The notes under the pieces are model-generated. The model worked only from the letters and a program-made list of their open reading frames with translations, ran no database searches and had not been told where the DNA came from. A stretch of DNA of 64,000 bases from positions 186,001-250,000 of the forward strand of contig JADJPM010000005.1 of the NCBI GenBank assembly GCA_016713245.1, written 5' to 3'. A program made the translations under genes and the position numbers. The stretch's first letter is position 1. Every line of letters starts with the position of its first letter. The stretch comes from Verrucomicrobiaceae bacterium (GTDB lineage: Bacteria > Verrucomicrobiota > Verrucomicrobiia > Verrucomicrobiales > Verrucomicrobiaceae). Positions 35,660 through 44,133 of the stretch are shown in pieces.

Positions 35660-37342
35660 TCAGCAAGCCAGTCTTAACCTTGCAAACGCACCGCACATGC
35701 TGGCGGCGAGGGCTTTGGGGTTGGGGACGATGTCGTAGTGCTGGCGGGCGAACATGCGGGGGAAGTGCTCGCGGGCGCGCTGCTCAATGGCGAAGGCGTG
35801 GGTCATGATGCCGTGGCGGGTGCCGGTCTCGATGGCTTTGCGCACGTCGCGGATGCCGTATTCGCCTTCGTAGCGGTCGTAGTCGCAGGGGCGGCCGTCG
35901 GTGAGGAGGAAGATGACCTTTTTCTCGGCGCTCTGGCGTGTGAGGAGCTCCTGCGCGTGCCGCAGCGCGGGGCCGATGCGGGTGTAGCCGTTGGCTTCGA
36001 GCCTGCCGAGCCTAGCGCGGGAGGTGCGCCAGGGATCGCGGAAGTCTTTGATGAGATGAAAGTCGCACTGGCGGCGGGTGTTGCTGCTGAAACCCGCGAC
36101 GGCGAAGGTTTCGATGAACTCGTCCATCACCTCGCCCACGCAGAACAAGGTCTCGCGGATGGTGTCGAGCACGCGGGCATCATCCACCCATGAGTCGGTG
36201 GAGAAACTCTGATCCATGAGGACAAGGGCGGCGACATCATGCAGGCGGCGTTGGCGCTGAATGTAGAGGCGCTCGTCGGGTGCGTGGCCGCTATGCTGGG
36301 CGACTTGCGCGGCGATGACGGCGTCGATGTCGAGTTCGGGGCCGTGTGGTTGGCGTTTGGCACGCTGTGTTTGGGTGGCGAGGGCGGCGAGTTTTTTTCG
36401 CAGATCGAGAATGACGGCGCGGTGCTTGGTGGCGGTGCTTTGTGCCCACGCGGCATCGGCTTCGATCTGCGTCCGCGGCTGGATGTGGCACCAGGCGGGC
36501 TTGTGTTGCTGCTTTTTGAAATCCCACTCGGGATACGGGATGCCGCCTGCGGGTGCGTCGCTGCCGAAATCGAGTGAGAGGCCATCCATGACGATGTCGC
36601 TGCGATAGATGGAACGTGGTCGCTCGCGAGTGCGGACGACGTGTTTCATGTCGAGCTTGTGGAGTGCCTCGGCGTGTTCTTCAAGTTCGTCCTCGTCGTC
36701 GGTTTTGCGGTCGAGTCCGCTGTATTCCTCCAGCGTCTCGGCCTTTTCAAAGGTGTGGATCGGCATCTCGGCTTCCACGGGCTGATCGTCATCGCCGAGC
36801 TGCACCTGCACGTTCGTCTGACCCTTGCCTTCGATCTCGGTGACGTTCTCGGGCTGCTGCGCGGCTTCGAGCACGTTGGCGAGCGTTTTGGAGTGTCTCG
36901 GCTCGTTGGCACGACTGAATTCGGCGCGGCCGATGAGCTGCCAAAAGTCCGTTTCACCCAATAAGGGCTGCAAATCGGCGATTCGGCTCTTCAGAGCCGG
37001 AATCTCGTCCAACAACGCTTTTGGGTCGGCAACACGCGTTTTGATCGCGAGGGCCGCGAGGATGGTTTTGAGCTGAAACAGGTGCTCATTCGCCTCCGGA
37101 GTGCTGGCGATCGAAAACTCCGGCGGGAGGAACACGCGCTCGTGATCACAAAGCACGGCATTCGGCGTCTCAAACACCGCCACAGGCTTTTCCGCGATCA
37201 TGTTGGCGAGCAGAAACCACTGCTGACGCCGTGGCGCAAGATGCACCCTCACAACGGAAGCTGCTCGCTCACGCGGCGAGACAAAAAGACGCCGGTGCAG
37301 CGCCTTGATGCCGAGGAAGACATTTTCTTCCCATTCAAACAT
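35660..37342 (-). CDS. norD: NorD, von Willebrand A-domain protein for nitric oxide reductase activation
   Basis: 560 residues. The C-terminal third is a VWA domain with the MIDAS motif LVLMDQSFSTDSW (DxSxS), a later Thr and the acidic LLTDGRPCDYDRYEGEYG. The N-terminal part is acidic and charged (EYSGLDRKTDDEDELEEHAEALH). NorD works with the AAA+ protein NorQ to insert the non-heme iron into NorB; it lies directly after norQ with one base between. Cytoplasmic, no membrane segment. Confidence 0.88.
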   Translation of the reverse strand: MFEWEENVFLGIKALHRRLFVSPRERAASVVRVHLAPRRQQWFLLANMIAEKPVAVFETPNAVLCDHERVFLPPEFSIASTPEANEHLFQLKTILAALAIKTRVADPKALLDEIPALKSRIADLQPLLGETDFWQLIGRAEFSRANEPRHSKTLANVLEAAQQPENVTEIEGKGQTNVQVQLGDDDQPVEAEMPIHTFEKAETLEEYSGLDRKTDDEDELEEHAEALHKLDMKHVVRTRERPRSIYRSDIVMDGLSLDFGSDAPAGGIPYPEWDFKKQQHKPAWCHIQPRTQIEADAAWAQSTATKHRAVILDLRKKLAALATQTQRAKRQPHGPELDIDAVIAAQVAQHSGHAPDERLYIQRQRRLHDVAALVLMDQSFSTDSWVDDARVLDTIRETLFCVGEVMDEFIETFAVAGFSSNTRRQCDFHLIKDFRDPWRTSRARLGRLEANGYTRIGPALRHAQELLTRQSAEKKVIFLLTDGRPCDYDRYEGEYGIRDVRKAIETGTRHGIMTHAFAIEQRAREHFPRMFARQHYDIVPNPKALAASMCGAFARLRLAC

Positions 37343-37343
37343 A

Positions 37344-38123
37344 TCAAAGCGTTAGTTCGATGACCTGCTTGATCGCGGCGAGTGCGTCGGGGTCATCGGT
37401 GAGGGGTTCGGCGATGGCGACGGTGGCGGCGTAGCGCGGGGGGAGGCCGGCGCGGATGAGTTTGGCGGCATCGACGAGCAGGCGGGTCGAGACGCTCTCC
37501 AGAAGCGACAACTCGGTGAGTGAGCGCACTTTGGTGGCGATGCTGACGAGGGAGCGGGCTTGTTTTTCATCGACGCCGGTTTCGCCCGTGACGATGCGCG
37601 TTTCGATGTCGGTGCTCGGATAGCCGAAGCCGAGGCCGATGAAGCGCTGACGAGTGGAGGGCTTCAGCTCCCTCATGCTGCGCTGGTAGCCGGGATTGTA
37701 GCTGATGATGAGCATGAACTCGGGCGGCGCGTGCAACGTCTCGCCGGTGCGGTCGAGAAACAGCTCGCGGCGGTGATCGGTGAGCGAGTGGATGACGACG
37801 ATGGCATCCGCGCGAGCCTCGGCGACTTCATCGAGATAAAGGATGGCACCTTCACGCACGGCGCGGGTGACGGGGCCGTCGGTCCATTTGGTTTCGCCAC
37901 CGATGAGAAGGTGACGGCCCAGCAAGTCGGTGGCGGTGGTGTCTTCGTTGCAGGAGACGGTGATGAGCGGGCGGCCGAGTTTGGCGGCCATGTATTCGAC
38001 GAAACGTGTCTTGCCGCAGCCAGTGGGGCCTTTGAGCATGAGAGGCAGACGTGCCTCCCATGCTTTGGCGAAGAGTTCGGACTCGCGTCCGGTTTCGAGA
38101 TAGAAAACGGCGGGGGTGCTCAC
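37344..38123 (-). CDS. norQ: NorQ, MoxR-type AAA+ ATPase
   Basis: 259 residues. Walker A LKGPTGCGKTRFVEYMA (about 30-40), Walker B GAILYLDEVAEAR, sensor-like LMLIISYNPGYQRSMRELK, and an arginine finger region STRQRFIGLGFGYPS. MoxR-type ATPases with VWA partners remodel metalloenzymes; NorQ with NorD activates cNOR by inserting Fe(B). The start overlaps norB by four bases (ATGA). Confidence 0.9.
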   Translation of the reverse strand: MSTPAVFYLETGRESELFAKAWEARLPLMLKGPTGCGKTRFVEYMAAKLGRPLITVSCNEDTTATDLLGRHLLIGGETKWTDGPVTRAVREGAILYLDEVAEARADAIVVIHSLTDHRRELFLDRTGETLHAPPEFMLIISYNPGYQRSMRELKPSTRQRFIGLGFGYPSTDIETRIVTGETGVDEKQARSLVSIATKVRSLTELSLLESVSTRLLVDAAKLIRAGLPPRYAATVAIAEPLTDDPDALAAIKQVIELTL

Positions 38124-39487
38124 GAGACGGTGGGGAGTTCCTCGGCGGCCCGCACGTCGGATGAAGCGGCCTCATCGGTGGGCAGACCGAAGCGCCAGAA
38201 GTTGTAGAGGTAGAAGCAGATGCCGAGGAAGAAGAGGCACGCGGCGAGGATCATGCCGACGAAGTGAATCTCGATCTCTGTTTGCACGGCGAGGAAGTCG
38301 AGCCCCATGCGGCGTTCCAGATTCACCTGCGTGATGCCTGCGACAGCGAGAGCCCCTGTCATGCCGACCATGCCGATGTTGCTGAGCCAGAAACCGTAGC
38401 TGGAAGCGGCGTTGTCCCAGAGCTTGCGTCCGGTGAGGATGGGCAGCGCGTAGGCGATCATGGCGAGATTGATCATGGCATACGCACCCCAGAAGGCCAT
38501 GTGGCCGTGCATGGCGGTGACGAGTGTGCCGTGCGTATACATGTTCACCTGCGGCAGTGTGTGCGCGAAGCCGAGGAAGCCTGCGCCGACGAAGCTCATG
38601 ATGGCGCTGCCGAGGGTCCAGTTCAGCGCGGTCTTGTTCGGGTGGCGACGTCCGCCTTTCTTGGCCATCGCCAGCGCATAGATGGCCATGCCGAGGAAGG
38701 CGAGCGGCTCCAGCGCGGAGAAAATGCCACCGATCATGAGCCAGTATTTCGGCGCACCGATGTAGTAGTAGTGGTGGCCGGTGCCGAGGATGCCGGAGAG
38801 GAAGGTGAAGCCGACGATGACGTAGAGCCACTTCTCCACGACCTCGCGATCGACGCCGGTGAGCTTGATGAGCAGGTAGCAGAGCAACGCGCCCATGATG
38901 AGTTCCCACACGCCCTCGACCCAGAGATGCACGACCCACCAGCGGTAGAAGGAGTCGAGCGTTTGATTGTCGAAATCAATCATGCCGGGCAGGTAGAGCA
39001 GCGCGGCGGTGAAGAGACCGAAGAACAGCACGATGGACGTGGTGGTGTAGCGTTTGCCATTCCAAATCGTGAAGCCGATGTTGGCGATGAAGGCCAGCAC
39101 GTTGACGACGACGAGGTAATCGAGTGCGCGCGGTATTTCGAGGAACTTGCGGCCCTCCCAGTAATTGAGGTGATAACCGATGACGGCGACCACACCGACG
39201 ATCAGGAACGAGATGAGCTGCACCCAGGCGAGCTTTGGCCACATTAGCTCACGATCTGACTCCTCGGGGATGATGAAGTAGGCGCTGCCCATGAAGCCGA
39301 GCAGCAGCCAGACGACGAGGAGGTTCGTGTGCACGGCACGGGCGGTGTTGAATGGAATCCATTCATGCAGGCCGTCCATGCCGATGCGGGCAAAGCCCAT
39401 GATGAAACCATAGACGATCTGAAGCACGAGCAGCAGCATCGCGGAGGCGAAGAACCAGTAGGCGATCTTTTGGGATTGGAATTTCAT
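38120..39487 (-). CDS. norB: Nitric oxide reductase large subunit
   Basis: 455 residues with about 12 membrane helices. Heme and metal ligands are recognisable: an early HTNLLVVWLLLGFMG, WVVHLWVEGVWELIMG (Fe(B) His and Glu), GTGHHYYYIGAPKYW (two His of the binuclear site), and HGHMAFWGAYAMINLAM (heme b/b3 His). No quinol-oxidising N-terminal extension is present, so it is the cytochrome c-dependent cNOR type. It reduces NO to N2O in the cytoplasmic membrane with NorC. Confidence 0.94.
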   Translation of the reverse strand: MKFQSQKIAYWFFASAMLLLVLQIVYGFIMGFARIGMDGLHEWIPFNTARAVHTNLLVVWLLLGFMGSAYFIIPEESDRELMWPKLAWVQLISFLIVGVVAVIGYHLNYWEGRKFLEIPRALDYLVVVNVLAFIANIGFTIWNGKRYTTTSIVLFFGLFTAALLYLPGMIDFDNQTLDSFYRWWVVHLWVEGVWELIMGALLCYLLIKLTGVDREVVEKWLYVIVGFTFLSGILGTGHHYYYIGAPKYWLMIGGIFSALEPLAFLGMAIYALAMAKKGGRRHPNKTALNWTLGSAIMSFVGAGFLGFAHTLPQVNMYTHGTLVTAMHGHMAFWGAYAMINLAMIAYALPILTGRKLWDNAASSYGFWLSNIGMVGMTGALAVAGITQVNLERRMGLDFLAVQTEIEIHFVGMILAACLFFLGICFYLYNFWRFGLPTDEAASSDVRAAEELPTVS

Positions 39488-39508
39488 GACGAAAAAAGAG
39501 TGCGGGGG

Positions 39509-40318
39509 TTACTTGGGTTGAACGGCGGGTGCAGGTGCGGCTGGTGGTGCGACGGCGGATGGAGTCGCAGCCGCTGTTTCCGGATTCAGGCTGAGCAAGT
39601 AATCCACGATTTCATTCAACTGCGCGTCATTGACGGCGAGGCCGTAGAGCTTCGGCATCTTGGTGTCCTTCTTGATGGACGGCGGGTCTTTGATCCAGGC
39701 CTCGAGCTTGGCCCTGTCGTATCGGCGGAACACATCATCCAGCGGCGGCGCACCGATGAGCGCACCAGCGGCACCACCCTGGCCCTGAATCTGATGACAA
39801 CCGATGCAGGTGCCCGTGGTGAAGACGGCTGGCACCGGCTTCTTCAGCGGTGCTGGCCCCGAGGAGACGGCCATTTGAGGTGCGGCGGCCATCATCTTGT
39901 CACGCAGCGGCGGCTTGGCCGGGAAGCCGTTGAGATCGACTTTTCCGCACCAATCGAGGAAGGCGATGGTGTTGTCGATCTGCTCCTCAGTGAAGTTGTA
40001 TTTCACCATCTTGCGCTGGCCGGGGAACATGGCCTCCGGGTCTTTGAGGAAGACCTTCAGCCAATCCTTGCCGCGGATTTCGACGGTCTTGGTGAGTTCA
40101 GGCGCATAGTAGGCACCCTCGCCAAAGAGCGTGTGGCAGCCCATGCAGTTGTTCTCCTCCCAGATGCGCTTACCGGCGGCCACGGCGGGCGTGATGTTGG
40201 CAGCGTTGGTCTGGTTGGGAACCTTCAGATGCGTGTCGAAGGACAGCACCAGGAAGATGCCGAAAAAGACGGCAGTGCCTCCGAGGAAGAAGACTTTGGC
40301 TTGGAGTTTGGTTAACAC
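39509..40318 (-). CDS. norC: Nitric oxide reductase cytochrome c subunit with a second heme domain
   Basis: 269 residues, about 120 longer than ordinary NorC. The N-terminus is a membrane anchor (KVFFLGGTAVFFGIFLVLSFDTHLKVP). It is followed by the NorC heme motif CMGCHTLFGEGAYYAPEL and the distal region PGQRKMVKYNFTEEQI. A proline/alanine linker leads to a second cytochrome c domain (GTCIGCHQIQGQGG; distal Met in KMPKLYGL). The extra heme may accept electrons from periplasmic donors such as the nirK or nap cytochromes. First gene of norCBQD; an inverted repeat is 26 bases upstream. Confidence 0.9.
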   Translation of the reverse strand: MLTKLQAKVFFLGGTAVFFGIFLVLSFDTHLKVPNQTNAANITPAVAAGKRIWEENNCMGCHTLFGEGAYYAPELTKTVEIRGKDWLKVFLKDPEAMFPGQRKMVKYNFTEEQIDNTIAFLDWCGKVDLNGFPAKPPLRDKMMAAAPQMAVSSGPAPLKKPVPAVFTTGTCIGCHQIQGQGGAAGALIGAPPLDDVFRRYDRAKLEAWIKDPPSIKKDTKMPKLYGLAVNDAQLNEIVDYLLSLNPETAAATPSAVAPPAAPAPAVQPK

Positions 40319-40343
40319 GGCGGCAAACGAGGTTCGGGTTGTG

Positions 40344-40367
40344 ATTACAGAAATAGAGTTCTGTAAT
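40344..40367. promoter_or_regulatory. 24-bp perfect palindrome: predicted operator of the Rrf2/NsrR-like regulator (norC side)
   Basis: ATTACAGAA-N6-TTCTGTAAT, a perfect 9-base inverted repeat between the divergent norC (start 40318) and Rrf2 gene (start 40507). The same element, with two mismatches, lies at the start of napD (41437-41460). Its size and symmetry fit Rrf2/NsrR-type operators. The assignment to the adjacent regulator is inference. Confidence 0.7.
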
Positions 40368-40454
40368 TCCGAGGATGCCGGTTTGGCGATGCCGCCTCAA
40401 GATTGAAGGCCGTGTTGATCGTGGCATCCACTGCGCCTATTTTGTGCTCCGACC

Positions 40455-40468
40455 ACAAGTCGACTTGT
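40455..40468. promoter_or_regulatory. 14-bp perfect palindrome upstream of the Rrf2 gene
   Basis: ACAAGTCGACTTGT, centred about 45 bases before the Rrf2 start codon. Could be an autoregulatory or second-regulator site, or a chance symmetry; it does not resemble the 24-bp nor/nap palindrome. Confidence 0.3.
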
Positions 40469-40506
40469 TACATGGCACGGCGCGTGCATGTCCAGAGGCA
40501 CGCACC

Positions 40507-40959
40507 ATGCTCAAAATCGGAAAACTCGCCCAGCAAGCCATCGCCGCCGCCAGCTACCTGGCGGAAAGGTATGACGCGGAAGGTTCGCGAGTGAGTGCTT
40601 CGGACATCGCTGATGCGCGTGAGCTTCACCGGCCTGTAGTGTCAAAAATTCTCGCCGCGCTGTCCCTGCACGGCATCACGACGGGCACCACCGGCCCCAG
40701 CGGCGGCTACCGCCTGGCCCGCGAGCCAGCGGAGATCACGCTGCACGAAATCGTGGCCGCGTTTGAGCACACGGACATCCGCCCGATGTGCCCCTTTGGC
40801 CCGAACTGGTGCGGTCATGGTGAACTGTGTCCCCTGCACGACGCCATCACCGCCGCCGCCGAGGATGTGACGCGCTTTTTGCAAAGCCAGAACCTCGGTC
40901 CGTTTTGCGGCCTGAAGAGGTCTGCGGCGAAAAAGAAGACCCGCAAGCGCCGCGCCTGA
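40507..40959 (+). CDS. Rrf2-family transcriptional regulator, NsrR-like
   Basis: 150 residues from ATG 40507. N-terminal winged helix (VSASDIADARELHRPVVSKILAALSLHGI; wing TGPSGGYRLARE), then the cysteine cluster C-x6-C-x5-C (MCPFGPNWCGHGELC), which in Rrf2 proteins such as NsrR holds an NO-sensitive iron-sulfur cluster. A basic lysine-rich tail ends the protein. Divergent from norC, with a shared palindrome between them, it probably represses norCBQD, and nap through a second site, until NO damages its cluster. A longer frame upstream to 40375 crosses the operator and is rejected as the start. Confidence 0.85.
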   Translation: MLKIGKLAQQAIAAASYLAERYDAEGSRVSASDIADARELHRPVVSKILAALSLHGITTGTTGPSGGYRLAREPAEITLHEIVAAFEHTDIRPMCPFGPNWCGHGELCPLHDAITAAAEDVTRFLQSQNLGPFCGLKRSAAKKKTRKRRA

Positions 40960-40965
40960 ACTGGC

Positions 40966-41253
40966 TCAGGCCTTCAAGATGGCGTCGAATTCCTTGTCGG
41001 TGAAGGCTTGCAGCGTCTCGGTGCGCACATTGCCTCGAGCGGCGAGCGTGGCGAGCAGGTGGAGGATCTTGGCCTCGCTTTCAGCGGTGAGGACGAGCAC
41101 GCCGTCGTAGTGGCCGATGGTCCAAAACTGGCCTTCGACCTTCACGCCGGACTTGGCGGCGAGTTCGTCAAAGGCATGGGCACGCGAAGTGGACTCCTGG
41201 ATATGAGCGGAGCCTTTTTCGGTGAATTTGAGAAGGGTGATGTAGCGGCACAT
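40966..41253 (-). CDS. GYD-domain protein
   Basis: 95 residues. Small ferredoxin-like fold of the GYD family: MCRYITLLKFTEKGSAHIQ at the start and the family's motif WTIGHYDGVLVLTAESEAKILHLLATLAARGNVRTETLQAF. Function unknown; members are often stand-alone cytoplasmic proteins. It is convergent with the Rrf2 gene, six bases apart, and divergent from nap. Confidence 0.8.
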   Translation of the reverse strand: MCRYITLLKFTEKGSAHIQESTSRAHAFDELAAKSGVKVEGQFWTIGHYDGVLVLTAESEAKILHLLATLAARGNVRTETLQAFTDKEFDAILKA

Positions 41254-41436
41254 GATGGGTAGGGGTGAAATGACATGGACTGGAACGTGCGGGACTGAAT
41301 GCTCCGCAGGCCATGCTTGCTCATTCTAGGGCGTGACTTGCGCTGCTTCTTCAAATCAGCGGTGAAGGGCTTGATTGGGCCATTAGCGCAATATCAGCGA
41401 AGCCTTTGTGGGATTAGGCGGAGCAGTCGGTGGTCT

Positions 41437-41460
41437 ATTACAGATATGTTTTTCCGTAAT
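41437..41460. promoter_or_regulatory. 24-bp palindrome overlapping the napD start: second predicted Rrf2/NsrR-like operator
   Basis: ATTACAGAT-N6-TTCCGTAAT, matching the norC operator in 16 of 18 half-site positions with the same 6-base spacer. It overlaps the ATG at 41459, so either translation starts further down (ATG 41510) or the operator sits in the start region and blocks elongation or a leaderless start. Confidence 0.6.
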
Positions 41461-41716
41461 GCTCACCGTCGGCCTCCTCGTCATCCTCGATTCACCTTCC
41501 CCCCATGTCATGGACCGACTGCGGGCGCATCCGGCCATGACCGTCGGTGAAGTGGCGGATCGCTGGCTGCCAGTGGCCGTAGAGGCGGACGATGATGAGA
41601 GCTGCCGCGAATATCATGACTGGATCGCTGCGCAGCCGGGCGTGGCTTTTATCGACGTCGTGCATGTCAATTTTGAAGAACCGGATGCTGATTCCAACCC
41701 CTCGCCCTCGCCATGA
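41459..41716 (+). CDS. napD: NapD-like chaperone for nitrate reductase maturation
   Basis: 85 residues from ATG 41459, or 68 from ATG 41510. The order of elements fits NapD: an initial beta strand (TVGLLVILDSP), a helix (HVMDRLRAHPAM), then ending with a strand motif PGVAFIDVVHVNFEE like the NapD consensus. NapD binds the Tat signal of NapA in the cytoplasm and prevents premature export. The stop overlaps the napA start (ATGA), which strongly supports the call. The start is uncertain because the operator-like palindrome covers the first ATG and no clear Shine-Dalgarno is visible. Confidence 0.65.
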   Translation: MLTVGLLVILDSPSPHVMDRLRAHPAMTVGEVADRWLPVAVEADDDESCREYHDWIAAQPGVAFIDVVHVNFEEPDADSNPSPSP

Positions 41717-44127
41717 TCCAACGCCGTGAATTCAACAAGCTCGCGGCTCTCGCTGCGGCATCGGCTGCGGCTCAGGCCCGCGCTCAGCAATCCTCTCCCG
41801 CTCCAAAACCGGCCACGAATGACGGAATCACATGGGATAAGGCTCCGTGTCGATTTTGCGGCACGGGATGCCATGTGCGCGTGGGCGTGAAAAACGACCG
41901 CGTGGTCGCCATCGAGGGCGATCAGCTCGCGGAGGTCAATAAAGGCCTTCTTTGCGTGAAGGGCTATCATGTTGGCCTCGCGCTTTACGGCAAGGATCGG
42001 CTCACCCAACCGCTGCTGCGGCGAAATGGCGTGCTGGAGCCGATTTCGTGGGAAGAGGCGATAGAGACCATTTCGCAGAAGATCATGGCCGCACCGGAGC
42101 AGTTCGCGATCTATGGCAGCGGCCAGTGGACGATCCCAGAGGGCTATGCGGCGAACAAATTCATCAAAGGAGGTCTCGGCAGCAATCACATCGATCCGAA
42201 TGCCCGTCTCTGCATGGCGAGCGCGGTCACGGGTTTCCTCAGCGTGTATGGCGTGGATGAGCCTGCTGGCTGCTATGACGACCTCGACAAATGCGACGTG
42301 CTCATCATGTGGGGAAACAACATGGCGGAGATGCATCCGGTGCTTTTCAGCCGCGTGATGGATCGCCGCACGCGAGGCGAAAAAGTCACCATCATCGACC
42401 TCGGCACGCGGCGCACACGGACGACGGAGTTTTCCGATCACTACCTCGAATTCCGTCCGCACAGCGATCTGGCGATCATGAACGGCATCGCGCATCTGCT
42501 GATCAAGCAGAATGCCTTTGATCCGAAGTTCGTGGAGAGGTTCTGCAACTTCCGCAAGGCGCCGAAAGACCCGCTCGCCACGCCCAGCGCGCCACTGCAT
42601 GGCGATGCGATGAGCTTTGAAGACTACAAGGCCGCGCTGGAGCCCTACACGCCGGAGCTTGTGGAAAAACTCAGTGGCGTGCCTGCGGAGCAGATTCGCA
42701 TGCTCGCCGGACTCTTTGCGAACAAGGACATCCGCATCACCTCGACGTGGTGCATGGGTTTCAATCAACACTCACGCGGCACGAATGCGAACCGCCTCTG
42801 CCACGGCATTCATTTGCTCAGCGGTCACTTTGGCCGTCCGGGCGACGCACCGACCTCGCTCACCGGGCAGCCCAGCGCCTGCGGCACAGCGCGTGAAGTC
42901 GGCACGATGTGTCATTTCCTGCCCGGCGGACGGCTCATCCTCAATCCAGAGCACCGCAAGGAGACGGAAACGATCTGGAACGTGCCCGAAGGGCGCATCA
43001 ACCCGAAGATCGGCCACCACACGGTGCTGATGTGGGAAAAGTTTTGCACGCCTGCGGACAAGGGCGGCGACATCCGCACGCTCTGGGTGCAGGTGACGAA
43101 TCCCGGCCAGTCACTGCCGAATTTGCACAAGCTCTTCAAAGCGAAAGCCGGGCAGCCGGACAAATTTCTCATCGTGTCCGATGTCTATCGCACGGCGACG
43201 ACGGAACTGGCGGATCTCGTGCTGCCCTCAGCGATGTGGGTGGAGAAGAACGGCATGTTTGGCAATTCCGAGCGCCGCACGCAGCAGTGGTTCCGCATGG
43301 TGAAGCCGCCAGGCGATGCACGTGATGACGCGTGGCAGATGATCGCCGTGGCGCGTCGTTTGCACGATCTGGGTCACGCCGGCATGAAGGACAAGGACGG
43401 GCGTTTTCTTTTCACCCTCAAGAATGACAAGGGCGAGGAAGTGCCCGTGTGGGAGTGGCCGCGCTACTACGACATGAACGTGGATAAAGCCCTCTTTGAG
43501 GAATACCGCGCCTTCAGCCGCTACAAGCACAAGGATCTCGCTCCGTATGATGAATATGTGAAGGCCCGCGGCCTGCGCTGGCCGGTGGTGCAGCAGCAGG
43601 ATGGCACCTGGCGTGAGACGAAGTTCCGCTTCAGCGAGTTCGACGACCCGTATGTGAAGAAGGGGGCGGAGATTCAGTTTTACCACTCCGTCACGAAGGA
43701 TGACAAGGCACTCATCTGGTTCGCGCCCGCTGAAAAAGCGGCCGAGGAGCCGGACGCGGATTTTCCTTTCTGGCTCTGCACGGGCCGCGTGCTGGAGCAC
43801 TGGCACACGGGCAGCATGACGCGACGCATCCCGCAGCTCCACGCCGCCATGCCGCATTCCTATGTGGAAATGCATCCCGAAGACGCACGTGAGCGCGGTC
43901 TCGCCAATGGAGAGACCATCGTGGTCAAGACACGCCGTGGTGAGCTGCGGCTGCCGGTGTGGATCGATGGCCGTGGGCACCCGCCACGCGGCTCGCTCTT
44001 CATCCCGTTCTTTGATGAGCGGCTGATGTGCAATGACCTCACGCTCGGCGAGGTGGACCCCATCTCCAAAGAGCCTGATTACAAAAAATGTGCCGCCACC
44101 GTGGCTCGTGCGTCCTCCGCCCCGTGA
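41713..44127 (+). CDS. napA: Periplasmic nitrate reductase catalytic subunit
   Basis: 804 residues. Tat signal (QRREFNKLAALAAASAAAQARAQ), [4Fe-4S] binding motif CRFCGTGCHVRVG with GLLCVKGYH, and the NapA-specific molybdenum ligand in NARLCMASAVTGF. Molybdopterin domains follow to the C-terminal LPVWIDGRGHPPRGSLFIPFFDE. It reduces nitrate to nitrite in the periplasm. Size and motifs place it with NapA and not with the membrane-bound NarG or assimilatory NasA. Confidence 0.95.
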   Translation: MIQRREFNKLAALAAASAAAQARAQQSSPAPKPATNDGITWDKAPCRFCGTGCHVRVGVKNDRVVAIEGDQLAEVNKGLLCVKGYHVGLALYGKDRLTQPLLRRNGVLEPISWEEAIETISQKIMAAPEQFAIYGSGQWTIPEGYAANKFIKGGLGSNHIDPNARLCMASAVTGFLSVYGVDEPAGCYDDLDKCDVLIMWGNNMAEMHPVLFSRVMDRRTRGEKVTIIDLGTRRTRTTEFSDHYLEFRPHSDLAIMNGIAHLLIKQNAFDPKFVERFCNFRKAPKDPLATPSAPLHGDAMSFEDYKAALEPYTPELVEKLSGVPAEQIRMLAGLFANKDIRITSTWCMGFNQHSRGTNANRLCHGIHLLSGHFGRPGDAPTSLTGQPSACGTAREVGTMCHFLPGGRLILNPEHRKETETIWNVPEGRINPKIGHHTVLMWEKFCTPADKGGDIRTLWVQVTNPGQSLPNLHKLFKAKAGQPDKFLIVSDVYRTATTELADLVLPSAMWVEKNGMFGNSERRTQQWFRMVKPPGDARDDAWQMIAVARRLHDLGHAGMKDKDGRFLFTLKNDKGEEVPVWEWPRYYDMNVDKALFEEYRAFSRYKHKDLAPYDEYVKARGLRWPVVQQQDGTWRETKFRFSEFDDPYVKKGAEIQFYHSVTKDDKALIWFAPAEKAAEEPDADFPFWLCTGRVLEHWHTGSMTRRIPQLHAAMPHSYVEMHPEDARERGLANGETIVVKTRRGELRLPVWIDGRGHPPRGSLFIPFFDERLMCNDLTLGEVDPISKEPDYKKCAATVARASSAP

Positions 44128-44133
44128 TCCGCC

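Noticed and set aside
41378..41400. Possible FNR/CRP-type box before napD (TTGAT...GCAA)
   Set aside because: The spacing and half-sites do not fit TTGAT-N4-ATCAA; probably chance.
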